From contig WEDG01002866.1 of NCBI GenBank assembly GCA_017591395.1, positions 1-64,000 on the forward strand: a stretch of DNA of 64,000 bases, in the 5' to 3' direction. Positions 54,955 to 64,000 of this stretch are shown one piece after another. The notes beneath the pieces were generated by a model. That model saw only the letters and a list, made by a program, of their open reading frames with translations, was not told the DNA's origin and did no database searches. This DNA comes from Schistocephalus solidus (taxonomy: Eukaryota > Platyhelminthes > Cestoda > Diphyllobothriidea > Diphyllobothriidae). How positions within the stretch are numbered: position 1 is the first letter of the stretch; each line of letters opens with the position of its first letter. The translations under genes were made by a program, and so were the position numbers.

Positions 54955-55199
54955 AGAGCTTTTAGATGTATCCTTAAGCTGCTTTTGTATTTTCTTAGTC
55001 TGTCTTGCAGTAAATGTGGAACAGTAGAAGAAGCTTTATTTGAATTAAAAATCTTAAACGGGATAAAAGCCTGGCTTATTTCTATGAGGCTCTGCAATAG
55101 CTCATGGAAAAAGTTTGAATCGTTGATTGAAAATATGCTATGCCAATCTAGAATGCTTACGAAATTATTTATTAATTCATGGTTTGTGTTAGCAAAGTC

Positions 55200-55880
55200 G
55201 AGGTTATTGCGTTTAACCTCAGCCTTTGTAAGAAGGGGGACTGGAAAACAACAGTGAATTAGTGCGTGATCACTTGTAAAAAGATACCGACTGAAATTAA
55301 TAAAGAGTGGGTAAACATCATTTGTAAAAATTAAATCTAATGTGCTGTCATTTCAAGTCACTGCACTGACCAGTTGGGATATGTTTGAAAAGTTTATAGT
55401 ATCGACCAATTTCTGTAGTTTTTGTGGAGAGGAATTTGCCTGCCAGTCAGTGTCGGGTAGATTTAAATCGCCTACGATTATTTGCCATCAAATTGTGCCT
55501 CTGCAACTTTTTCAAATAGTTCAAAATGCTCGCTATCATTGCCAGAATAACACGGAGGATTATAGACACAGCCAATTACCGCTTTTATATTGTGTGGCAG
55601 GTTAACTGAAGCAAAGCATACATTTTCAGAATAGGACAAAGTGCTCAGCTGAAAAGGGAAATGTAAAAAGAATGACTAAAGATAAAGAAGGCAACCACCA
55701 CCACGTTTTTCAGCGTGGTCTTGCCGGTTCAAATTTAAATTATTTAAAAAAAAGAAAGCGTCGAGTCAGAAATAGGAGAGTGAGCCTAGGATTCTGTGAT
55801 GTGCAGCACATCTGGGTCAAGCTCAAAAGCCACAGTTCTAAGCTCACCCATCTTATTTACAACTGATCTCGCAGTGAGCG
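55200..55880 (-). pseudogene. CR1/Jockey-like AP endonuclease (copy B2)
   Basis: Pieces in shifting frames: LVSLTARSVVNKMGEL, LHITES (catalytic Glu), IGCVYNPPCYSGND, a GDLNLPD-like stretch near 55,460, then LDLIFTNDVYPL and SDHALIH (catalytic Asp-His). The order is that of APE-type endonucleases. Confidence 0.75.
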
Positions 55881-56210
55881 AAACTAAAGTGAGCGTATTC
55901 CTGAGCTGCAGGTTACGCTCATCAGTATATATATAAAAGGAAGGTTTGGTGGCGGGAAGAAAACTGGAAAGAAGAAACAAAAGGTGGAGAAACATTTTTT
56001 CTGGTCTAGAATTTGTCGAAATTTTACTGAGATTATTGTACAATGACATAGTTGGATTAAAAGCATGGAAGGGAAGGCTTTATTGTAGCAGGGAAAGATA
56101 GGGGTGGCATAAAAATGAGATTTTGAGGGAAGTTTACATACATTAGCGGAAAGCATGCATTTGAAAAAGAAATAAATGATTTGGAAAAACTGGTAATATA
56201 AGTCGAAGGT

Positions 56211-57138
56211 TTAATTATTTTGGGATTTTAGAACTTTTTGGGTTGGGAAAGATGCTAACGTGGGCGTTCGCATCTGTTGTAGATGCTGAGGTGTTAGCCG
56301 GTTTCCCATCGGTAATGACATTACTGATTTTGACGTCTGACGTATCGAATGACTCAGATTTACTGGGGCTTTTCTTAGGTTTACTAGATTTGACAGCTCT
56401 AGCAGGCGTGGTTTGACCGGGAGGGGAAAGAAGTGGCGTTTACACGATTTCACTCGAACCAGGAACAAGGGAACAAGTGAAGATTCAGCTGGAATCGAAA
56501 TTCCTGTTGATCCTGAGGGCCGTGGGCTTGCATTAGCTAGACGGCAAACCTATGAGATAACTTTTGGTATTGTAGATGTAGACCTAGGCTTCTCGTTTGC
56601 TAATGAGGGTGAAACCCGACGTTCCATTGGGGTTTTATCTCTACAGATAAACAACTTGGTTTTTAAAATATTGAGCAGAGTGCTCATGCTTAGAGAAAAT
56701 AAGGACAACTTTAATCGCCGAAAAACATTTGACAAGATTTGGCGGGTTTTTGCTGCGGGAAGATAACCTTTTAGCATCAACAACTTTAAAGTTAAAGCCA
56801 CATGAGTAAAGGAAATGAAATGCGACGTCAAATGGGATTTTACTCTAAGGGACGTTTTTTAAAAGGAAGTTGAATATTCTCCTATGTCGGTCATATGACT
56901 CAGTACTAACCATGTTTATAAACAGCTCAAGTTTCTCGCATTGTTGAGAAGTGAGTGAAGAGAACTTTTCGTCCAAAATGGTACAAAGGATCGTAAAGAG
57001 AGAACCATAATTAGACCTTAAATTATTAAAATTTTCCAGGTCGTCAAGGTCAAGTTTCTCCATGTTTACGCTGGGTTGCTTTAGTGGAAGTTTTACGCTA
57101 CGAGGACATTTGCGTCTAAGCGTTGACTGAGGTTTCAT
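56211..57138 (-). pseudogene. LINE ORF1 (copy B2), frameshifted
   Basis: 57,138-56,845 starts with ATG and is open to LLKNVP. The next part shifts: DAKRLSSRSKNPPNLVKCF in one frame, then CRDKTPMERRVSPSLANE in another, which fits the (L/K)TP.ERR...L..E motif of CR1/L2-type ORF1 RNA-binding proteins. A Pro/Ser-rich C-terminal part ends at 56,211. Confidence 0.65.
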
Positions 57139-57245
57139 ATTGATTTTAAACTATCAGTATTTTTCAAATCGGATGCCAGGCCTGAATGTCATATCCTAAG
57201 TGAGATCGAACAAATGCCCCTTAGGTGTTTCTGAATAGTTCCATA

Positions 57246-58784
57246 TCAATCTGCAAAAAATCCCTGTCTGAGCACAAATAAGACTCCTGTGTCGCGTCTA
57301 TCTGCTTTTAAACACTGTGAAGCTTGTTTGAGTAAGGAGTTTATTAGAACACCGAGGCCCTTCTGTTCCTCGACAATTGAAAGGGGCTGCCTATCGAGAA
57401 GGTATTGTTTGGAATCATCCTCTTCGCTGATCCTTCTTTTACGGACAACACACTTCTCAACATTAAATGTAAGAGCCAATGGACCGACCAGCTGCTAAGA
57501 TGGTTTAGATCTTTTGAAGTGCCTGCCTATTGGCATCAGATCTGATGACCTTCCGCAATTTAACATCGTCTGCAAGCATGATGGTAATGCAACGCAGGTC
57601 ATCGACACAGTCATTGGTGTACTCTAAGAAGAGTAACGGCCTAAAACATAGCCATTGGGGACACCAGTTTGAACCGGAGTAGGTGTTTACTTCGCGGTAT
57701 CGATGCACACAGTTTGCAATCTTCCTGTAAGAAAATCTGCCATCCATGTCAGCAGTATTCCTCTTATTCCAATTTCAGATAATTTATAGATTAGACGTTT
57801 GTGCGGGACACTTTCAAACGCCTTCTTGGTATCAGAGTAGATGACGTCAACCCTACTGTCTTCGTCCAATGCGTGAGTCCACTGCTCTGTCTAGAGTAAT
57901 AATCTGGAAAGACAAGAGCAATTCTGTGTGAAGTCATGCTGGAGCTCTGAGAATAACCGGTTTTCCTCCAGGAATTTCATGGTCGCCTTCTTTATTATTG
58001 ATTCCATTATTTTACAGCGAATAAAGGTAAGCTGACAGGCTGATAATTGCTGCCAAATGACCCGGCCCCACTCAAGTATATGGCAGTTTCTCTGCTTCGA
58101 ATGACTAACTGAATATATATCCGCTGGTGGGTTGGAGAGTTTGCCGGCCAGTTATTTCCAGAACTTTGCCGGTAAATCCTCCGGACCAGATGACTTGGCT
58201 TCTTTGATATTTTGCAGTTCTCGTTCCATGAGAGTTTCCGGGAAGATTAACCATTCAAGCACTAGACCGGCGTTAATAACAAAACTATTGACGTGGTCAA
58301 GCTGAAGTTCAGATTCTCTAGTGAATACCGAGGCAAAGAACCGACCGAAATGGTCGGCTTTCTCGCAATTTTCGACGACTTCAACACCATTCTCACCCAC
58401 AAGTACTGCAACTGGGTCTTTGTTTCTTAACTGAATATTGATATAATGGAACAAACGTTTAGGTTTATTTTCTGCCTGCTGGCTAATTCTTGCTTCATAG
58501 TTCTTCCTTGACTGATGGATCATTTTTTGGCCAACATTTCGTTGGTGACGAAATTCCTCGAGAGGTTCTGCTGACCCTGTTTCACTGAATACCTTCGATT
58601 TTTTCTTCTTTAACTGCCTGTTAAGTTCTCTTGTTAACCAGGCAGGCAACTTGTCTTTTTGCGCCTTCACTGGACAAAAGCGTTCAATCAGATCGAGTGA
58701 AACCGCCTTAAACGATCGAAAGTCATCCTCTGGATTCCCTTTAAGCAAACCATCCCATTTCTTGGACATCAGTTCTTTCTTCAT
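57246..58784 (-). pseudogene. CR1-like reverse transcriptase (copy C)
   Basis: Starts with a 210-codon open stretch: WDGLLKGNPEDDFRSF, CPVKAQKDKLPAWLTRELNR, KRLFHYINIQLRNKDPVAVL, FGRFFASVFTRE. A TAA at 58,152 follows SSGPEDLPAKFWK. Then VDVIYSDTKKAFESVPHKRL (motif A), HPLALTFN-like text (PLALTFNVEKCVV), QYLLDRQPL and LGVLIN. The YADD box is damaged (MLADDVKL near 57,560). Confidence 0.85.
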
Positions 58785-58874
58785 CGCAGTAAAATTAGCC
58801 TTCCATATATTTTGCTTGCCTTCCTTTCTCTTCTAGCGCTGACAATAAAGTGTACTATGGACACTCTTACCTAT

Positions 58875-59025
58875 CGAAACCTCGCTACATGCTATTTCGG
58901 CTTTGAGCCACGTTTCCGTAATGGTAATGACATCGGGGGTTCCGCCTGAGACTTGTGCCTTGAGCTCGTATTTTTCGAAAGGAGACTCTGCGCATTGGTA
59001 TACAAAACTCTCAATTTAGACTGGG
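58875..59025 (-). pseudogene. Endonuclease N-terminus of copy C
   Basis: KLRVLYTNAQSLLSK followed, after a frame change, by DVITITETWLKAEIACSEVS: the first two motifs of an AP endonuclease (N and E). The rest of the domain is deleted and the sequence passes into the RT linker. Confidence 0.7.
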
Positions 59026-59621
59026 TAACTTCTCCATATAGACTTCTGCTCATTTCGTGCGATTGAATGCTCGAGTTTTCAGTTCTTTCCGAGACAAACT
59101 GATGGCAATCCCGCCCATGCTGAGTTCTGATGAGTGGTCGTCATCCGAGTTCTGGAGCACCTTCCTTTTCTTTACGAGCTCTGTACAGTTGATTTTTTCG
59201 TATTTAGTGTCCTCCATCTCAATTAGAACCCGCCTTGATGATTTACAGGGTCTGCCACAAGAAAGACCTCTTCATCATTTTTTCTCATCCTTTATTTGGA
59301 GCCATTTTCCCCCTGTTCAGTTCTCCTCTTCAGTTCTGTTCTCAGCATCCTCAATTTGTGCCTTTCCGTCGGTTCGTAATCCGGCTGAAAAAACACATCC
59401 CTGTGTGAGCTATGGAGAGCCATTCTCAGTTCTAGGAGTTTTGAAGCCTAAACATCATTTTCAAGAATGATTTTAAGAGGCCTCAGCGATGATAGCTCAT
59501 GTGAAACCAGTTTTTCCTAAACGGAATGCTTTTTGCACGGTTACGCATTCGCCATCTTAAAGAATCGAATTTGAGAATGCTCGGAAAAGACTGAGGTCAT
59601 GAACTACCATTTCCTTCACAA

Positions 59622-60358
59622 TCAGAGAATTGGACTAGGGAGCCTCTTTAATAACGAGATTTGTTTTCGGTCTAAATGTTTGTTTGATGACTTGGTGCTC
59701 TGATTTGTTGATAGGTTATCAGTATCAGGAATAATTCTACTTTGGTCCACGATGCTATTTGCGTCAGTACGAGCAACGGTTCCTAGAGGTAATGGCAAAT
59801 CCATTTTGGGAAATTTGCAATTTTTTTCTGCACTTGCTCTGGTATCGCCAGCAGAGGATTCCGCTTGAATATATATAGTTAAGAATGAGTTTTGTTCGGA
59901 GTTGGAAACCATTTTTTTGTGAAATCCTCTTGGCCTTTTTCAACTTCAAATTCTTTGTCTTCTGTATTTAAAATTTGACCAGCTTTTAAACGTAGCTCTT
60001 TGTTTTATCCTCCAGCAACGATGCCACATGTGTTTGTGTATCGAGAGCATAACTGCTACTGTCTGAGCTAGATGACAGTAGTAAGTTGTATGAGCTAGTT
60101 TGATCTCTCTTTCGAAGGAAGGAAATGACTAACGATTTCCTGAGCTCTGTAGACGCAATGTCTTTTACCTCTACATAAGGTATGTTTGAGGAAGCTTTTT
60201 TCGCTAACATAATTTTTGCTGTTCAAATTCTTGTGGTTACGGGTGTTTTTTGCCGGATGAACAATGACCTTCTCTTTTAGATAGACCATTTCTCGTTTTA
60301 AGTTACTTATTAATATCTCCATCAGCAGGAATTTCTGTAGGAGACTTAAACATCCCAT
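59622..60358 (-). pseudogene. LINE ORF1 (copy C), frameshifted
   Basis: ATG at 60,358 opens a frame with a short helical Lys/Glu-rich segment (LISNLKREMVYLKEKVIV). A second frame holds VKDIASTELRKSLVISFLRK, a Ser-rich run and DTQTHVASLLEDKTK. I read it as the coiled-coil ORF1 of this LINE from its position and composition; domain-level proof is lacking. Confidence 0.5.
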
Positions 60359-60474
60359 GCAATTTTCGTCCTCGTAGGTGACATTCTTTAGTCTTATCAG
60401 GTTTTTTTCCTAATTGGCAGGAGGAGAAGTAGCAACAGAATATCTGCCTTTGTCATCCTTTTCTTTATCATATT

Positions 60475-60550
60475 GCCACGTGAATGGGACCGAATGGTTA
60501 GTTGTGTCGCCCCATGCTTTTCCGGCGAGGGTTCGACTCCAGACCGTGGC
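60475..60550 (+). repeat. tRNA-like SINE head (76 nt)
   Basis: GCCACG at the start pairs perfectly with CGTGGC at the end. There is an A-box-like GGGACCGAATGGTTA and a B box GGGTTCGACTCC at tRNA spacing. The T-stem and anticodon stem are poor, so it is a pseudo-tRNA or SINE head. Confidence 0.5.
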
Positions 60551-60639
60551 GGCAACTGATGAGCTAGAAGTGAATGTCTCAGTTTCCCTTGTCTTTGTTG
60601 ATATTCCTTCTCACGGATACGATCCATGTTTCACCTAAA

Positions 60640-61995
60640 CAAAGATGTAACGCAGAACGATATCAACAGGCAAATTTACCGGTGAAAACTTAACACAGAC
60701 TATATAAACTGCTGTGCACGCTAAAAGACTGCGTTTCACTCTAATAACCTTCTCTCACAGAATCTGTTAATATCTTGAAATCAGTCTTTATAGCATTCAA
60801 AAGACCCTAATATAAATGGGAGCACATAAATTATTGATTGGTCCTAATTTCAAATTAAATATCCTTAAACAATTAAAGAAATAATTACATGATCCCTCCG
60901 TTAGTTACTTTTCTGCACACAGCAAAATTTGTCAAATTTATTAACAAGTTACGAAGACAGAAACGAATGAAGTGCACACTGGAGAACAAAGACCATCAGA
61001 AGCACGCGAAAAAAATCCAAAGCTGTCATGAAAATTTGATATTACCAAAAACAAGCTCCCAGTAGTGGTTATAGACGTAGGACGATCAAATGTGATTGAT
61101 AATAAAACAGCAAACCTATCCTAAACTTGATCTCGGCTAATTACATATTTAAGATCCGAGTCCCAGGTGAGCGAACTGCTTACAATTACTTCGAGTAAAA
61201 TACATTTTTGCCAAGCAACCATGAAAGCAGCCAAAATTTTTCAATTTCAACCTCGTGTAATTTTTACTTTATTGAGAAATACGGTTTGCCAGATGATGTT
61301 TCACTTCGAATTATGTAGAGTTCTGTTCACACAAGCAACACCTACATGTTTAAACTTTTACGACGGGATATGTCCAGGTGCAGAGAAATCTTCACCTAAG
61401 CCCCTTCATGGGCGGCTGTTCTCCTAGCCTACCAAATCAAAAAATAGCTGATTATTTTTGGCTATTTCTTCGCAACTTCGGTCGGTCTAACAAGCGCCTT
61501 AGATACGTTGAAATACAGTCCACACATCCCGACCTGCTAACTGGAGTAGAATTCGAGAGCCATTTGATCATAAAAAAATGTGGAGAAAAAGTGTAACAGT
61601 ATGATTCGAGCGCTGGAACACGAAGGCGCGGACGAGGTGATGCTAAACTCGACTATTAAGCTACGACAGCTGGGCTAGAAAAATAGTGCGTTAAGGTTGA
61701 CGAGCAGGCTAGATGCATGTCCGTCATCAGATTACTTCCCCTTAGGTGGGCAGCAATTTTACCATTCCTGAAATATGTCACGTATGCAGGTACCGATCAT
61801 TAAAAACTCCCAAAGAAACTGACCTTTATATGGAAAAAGTAGTTGGACCATTTGATGACATTCCTCACCTCTGCACTCCGTCTGACGAAAGGTAAAGGAA
61901 TATCAGATGTTAAAATGAGGCAAGTTTTTAAACATCAGAGAACAAGTCTTACAGCCGCATATTATATACAAGAGCGTGGTCACGCAGTCTGGAAT
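60640..61995. other. Intergenic, no gene seen
   Basis: AT-rich; short ORFs without recognisable content. Confidence 0.45.
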
Positions 61996-62005
61996 TCAAG
62001 TCAAT

Positions 62006-62155
62006 GGGATACCCACGGCTTGTACGGGAAGTCAAGTCCACGGCAAGTCAAGTCCAAGTCCCGTCAAGTCCAAGTCCCTTCAAGTCCAAGTCAGGTCCAA
62101 GTCAAGTCCAAGTCCCGTCAAGTCCACGGAAAGTCAACGGGATTCCCACGGCTTG
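62006..62155 (+). repeat. GTCAAGTCCAAGTCCC minisatellite with flanking duplication
   Basis: Between 62,029 and 62,137 words of the type CAAGTCC and GTCAAGTCCAAGTCCCGT repeat about seven times. The array is bracketed by GGGATACCCACGGCTTG (62,006-62,022) and GGGATTCCCACGGCTTG (62,139-62,155). It lies in an open frame (61,843-62,286) whose peptide is just the repeat; I do not consider it a gene. Confidence 0.85.
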
Positions 62156-62294
62156 GATCACGTCCTGTAGACGAACTAATCGCTAATAGCAAGACTCCAA
62201 GTACAGAGAAATCCCTGGCAGACGAACGAAATTACCACACTTTGACCGTCAAGTTCGACTATGCCCACCGCGTGCTTGACAGTTAGCTAAAATC

Positions 62295-62430
62295 GAATGC
62301 GGTGACTTGCGCGGGATAATAGACTTGCACTGCAGCTTCGGCAGTCTCTTTTTTATCTCACCCAGCCATACCTGATGTTAAGCTAGCGACAAGAAGATCG
62401 GAGGCGAGATCAGCCTTAGGTGACTTGTAG
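62295..62430 (-). repeat. 360-bp repeat, partial (minus)
   Basis: GTGACTTGCGCG, AGACTTGCACTGCAGC and GAAGATCGGAGGCGAGATC are the reverse complement of the repeat core. Confidence 0.65.
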
Positions 62431-63430
62431 GGCAATATCAGCAACTAAGCGTGTTACAACGCTCCCTGATCAACAACTAACATTTTGCCCAGGATTTAAA
62501 CACATAAAGAGGAGATTGGCAGCGATATGAATCCTAGCTCATACAGCTTAGGCCTTCGTGTCACTACACCCATCATAAACTACCTGGTCACAGCCTACAC
62601 GTGACCAGTATTTTAACACAAACAGGATACAAAGAGTTAAAACTCCGATGTAAACTCTGAGGGGAAGTTCAGAACTCGAACTCACAACCACAGTCCAGGC
62701 AATGTCAATATGATGTTGCCAAAACCAGACCAGTCAACAAACAATATATATTGGCTATAGCATGCGTCTGATATTGCCTTTGATCCAGACACTTGCTTCA
62801 ATATGTTAGTAGTTTTTGAGGTGACCGACTGATATGTGAGCGCACGTGACTAGATTTTAAGATGCGAATTAACAAGAGTGGCTGCTATCGAAGTAAACAT
62901 AGAGCGACCTAAATTAAGAGAGACTAGGATACACGGGCGGCCGAAGGTGACTCATTTACGAAACTGGCAGATCAAAAATTGTCCTTTCACATTCTATTTC
63001 AATTTTCTCAGAGCATGTGGCAATGCGAACTGTTGTCACCTTCTTCTCTTGGGGTTTTCCTTTTGAACATGGAGATGAGACTGCAAAGTAAAATAGCGTT
63101 TTATAATATCTAATATGCACCGAGTTCCGATGTTATCTGTCATCTGTTATATATCTGTGAGCTTAAAATCCCTCGAGGCACTATGTTTGATCCACTCCTG
63201 TCATGCCTCTCTGTCTTTCACGTGCTCAAAGTATTCCAAAGTTACAAATTTGACACTGATATTAACGATTGATGGTTCGCTGTCGATACTAGTTAGCAGG
63301 CTATATTGAAAACTTCAGCATAACTATCAAAATCCAAAAAAAACTTCCTTAGCTCTTAATTGAAGATGTTTTGGTTAACATGCGACTTAAAAGAGAGAAC
63401 AGGAAACGTAAAGCCACAAAGTGAGGTCCT
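62431..63430. other. Intergenic, no gene seen
   Basis: Short ORFs only. Confidence 0.4.
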
Positions 63431-63580
63431 GTTCATTAACGGTTTACGTTAAAAAAAAGAATTTTCCTGATAACTTCATGATGTTCCGGACTTATCTCAT
63501 CGAAAATTATTTTTGCAGAGATGAATTTATACCTAAAAGATAGCATAAAGGAAGCAAATTCGGGTGGATTTGGGTTGGCC

Positions 63581-63826
63581 TTAAATTTTTGGATGCAAGG
63601 ATTTGCGCTGCAATCTATCACATGATTTTTGCGTGGGCAGAAAATAACTTAAGGATCCTTTTCCATATTTTAGTATAGTGCAACTTTCTGTAGCCTGACT
63701 TAAATGTCCAGCTATGGTTGTTTGCAAAGATAATTCTCTTCTTATTAGTTGTGATGTTTTTAAAACAGCTTCGTCGGAAGTAGTTAAAGATTTAGCATAT
63801 CCCACTCTTCCAAGTATTCTCTCTCA
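63581..63826 (-). CDS. Candidate exon of an unidentified gene (weak Sec20-like pattern)
   Basis: The minus frame reads SLTTSDEAVLKTSQLIRREL, then SLQTTIAGHLSQATESCTIL, and is open to TAA at 63,581. The heptad-like spacing of hydrophobics around L/L/I/L resembles the start of the Sec20/BNIP1 SNARE motif, but no transmembrane segment is in reach and I have no second supporting exon. A pyrimidine-rich stretch upstream (GGTGGTTCTTTTGAG) could be an acceptor. It may equally be a chance ORF. Confidence 0.22.
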
Positions 63827-64000
63827 AAAGAACCACCTCACCTATCCTGTAAGTAGGCATAAATACTAGAGAGCTCGCAGTGTCGAAAAGTTTGCAATCG
63901 AATCCCTTCGAGACTTTGAAATTTTTCTTGAAGTAACATCATATAGTTTCGTTATCTAATGCCCAGTTTGAAGTTTACAAATTAAGCTATATTTATAACA

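Larger units (their letters stand above)
53556..57140 (-). mobile_element. CR1/Jockey-like LINE with ORF1, endonuclease and RT (copy B2)
   Basis: The most complete LINE in the window: ORF1 (57,138 to about 56,210), endonuclease (about 55,880-55,200), linker (55,110-54,730) and RT (to 53,556), all minus. The 3' end is missing beyond the 170-bp repeat. Frameshifts and stops throughout. Confidence 0.85.
57200..60360 (-). mobile_element. CR1-like LINE, second family (copy C)
   Basis: ORF1 (60,358 to about 59,050), the endonuclease N-terminus (59,020-58,880) and an RT ORF2 (58,784-57,246) on the minus strand. Most of the endonuclease is deleted. Sequence family distinct from B1-B3. Confidence 0.8.

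Noticed and set aside
56413..56766. 117-codon plus ORF
   Set aside because: Antisense to the LINE ORF1 of copy B2.
59057..59470. 137-codon plus ORF
   Set aside because: Antisense to the ORF1/leader part of LINE copy C; its composition is explained by the reverse strand.
1..64000. CRISPR arrays, operons or prokaryotic genes
   Set aside because: No regularly spaced repeats with unique spacers and no dense coding; the window is intron-containing eukaryotic DNA.

Overview
The window is eukaryotic and repeat-rich. It contains one host gene that I can read with confidence, surrounded and filled by retrotransposon and transposon debris. The organism is most likely a flatworm, probably a tapeworm (inference). 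Three things point that way: introns of 32 and 35 nt, decayed AP-endonuclease LINEs of a type I associate with diphyllobothriidean cestode genomes, and abundant Penelope-like elements with GIY-YIG domains. There are no rRNA genes, convincing tRNA genes, CRISPR arrays or prokaryotic features.

The central feature is a cereblon (CRBN) gene on the minus strand, about 30 kb from its ATG near 48,754 to its stop at 18,613. Nine coding exons can be joined with GT/AG boundaries and compatible phases at every junction, giving a 609-residue protein (human CRBN has 442). Exons 1-4 encode the N-terminal tail and LON beta-domain, exons 5-7 the DDB1-binding helical part plus a long Ser/Pro- and Arg-rich insertion, and exons 8-9 the zinc-binding CULT domain with its tri-tryptophan pocket. 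The pocket has Ile where human CRBN has Val-388, the residue that makes mouse CRBN insensitive to thalidomide-type drugs.

Layout: 1-18,612 lies downstream of CRBN and holds scattered repeats, a decayed endonuclease/RT LINE (9.3-12.6 kb), Penelope fragments (9.0, 12.0, 13.6-15.2 and 16.0 kb) and several copies of a ~360-bp GC-rich repeat. Intron 8 (18,779-26,279) holds tandem 360-bp repeats, a second copy of the same LINE with a hAT element inserted in its 5' leader with an 8-bp target duplication, and a possible gypsy fragment. Intron 7 (26,471-38,353) holds two ~0.9-kb foldback (long-TIR) elements, tRNA-like SINE heads and a minus-strand Penelope fragment. Introns 6 and 5 hold another foldback element, another 360-bp repeat and a Penelope 3' end. 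Intron 3 has a 66-bp near-perfect palindrome.

Upstream of CRBN, 49.5-60.4 kb is a stack of minus-strand CR1/Jockey-like LINEs (four copies, one with ORF1, endonuclease and RT recognisable). A 62-kb minisatellite follows, then a possible exon of an unidentified gene at the right edge.

The other genes are transposable-element genes and all appear broken. The only system likely to function in the host is the cereblon substrate receptor of a CRL4 ubiquitin ligase. Exon joins and repeat boundaries were worked out by eye, so boundaries of decayed repeats are approximate.
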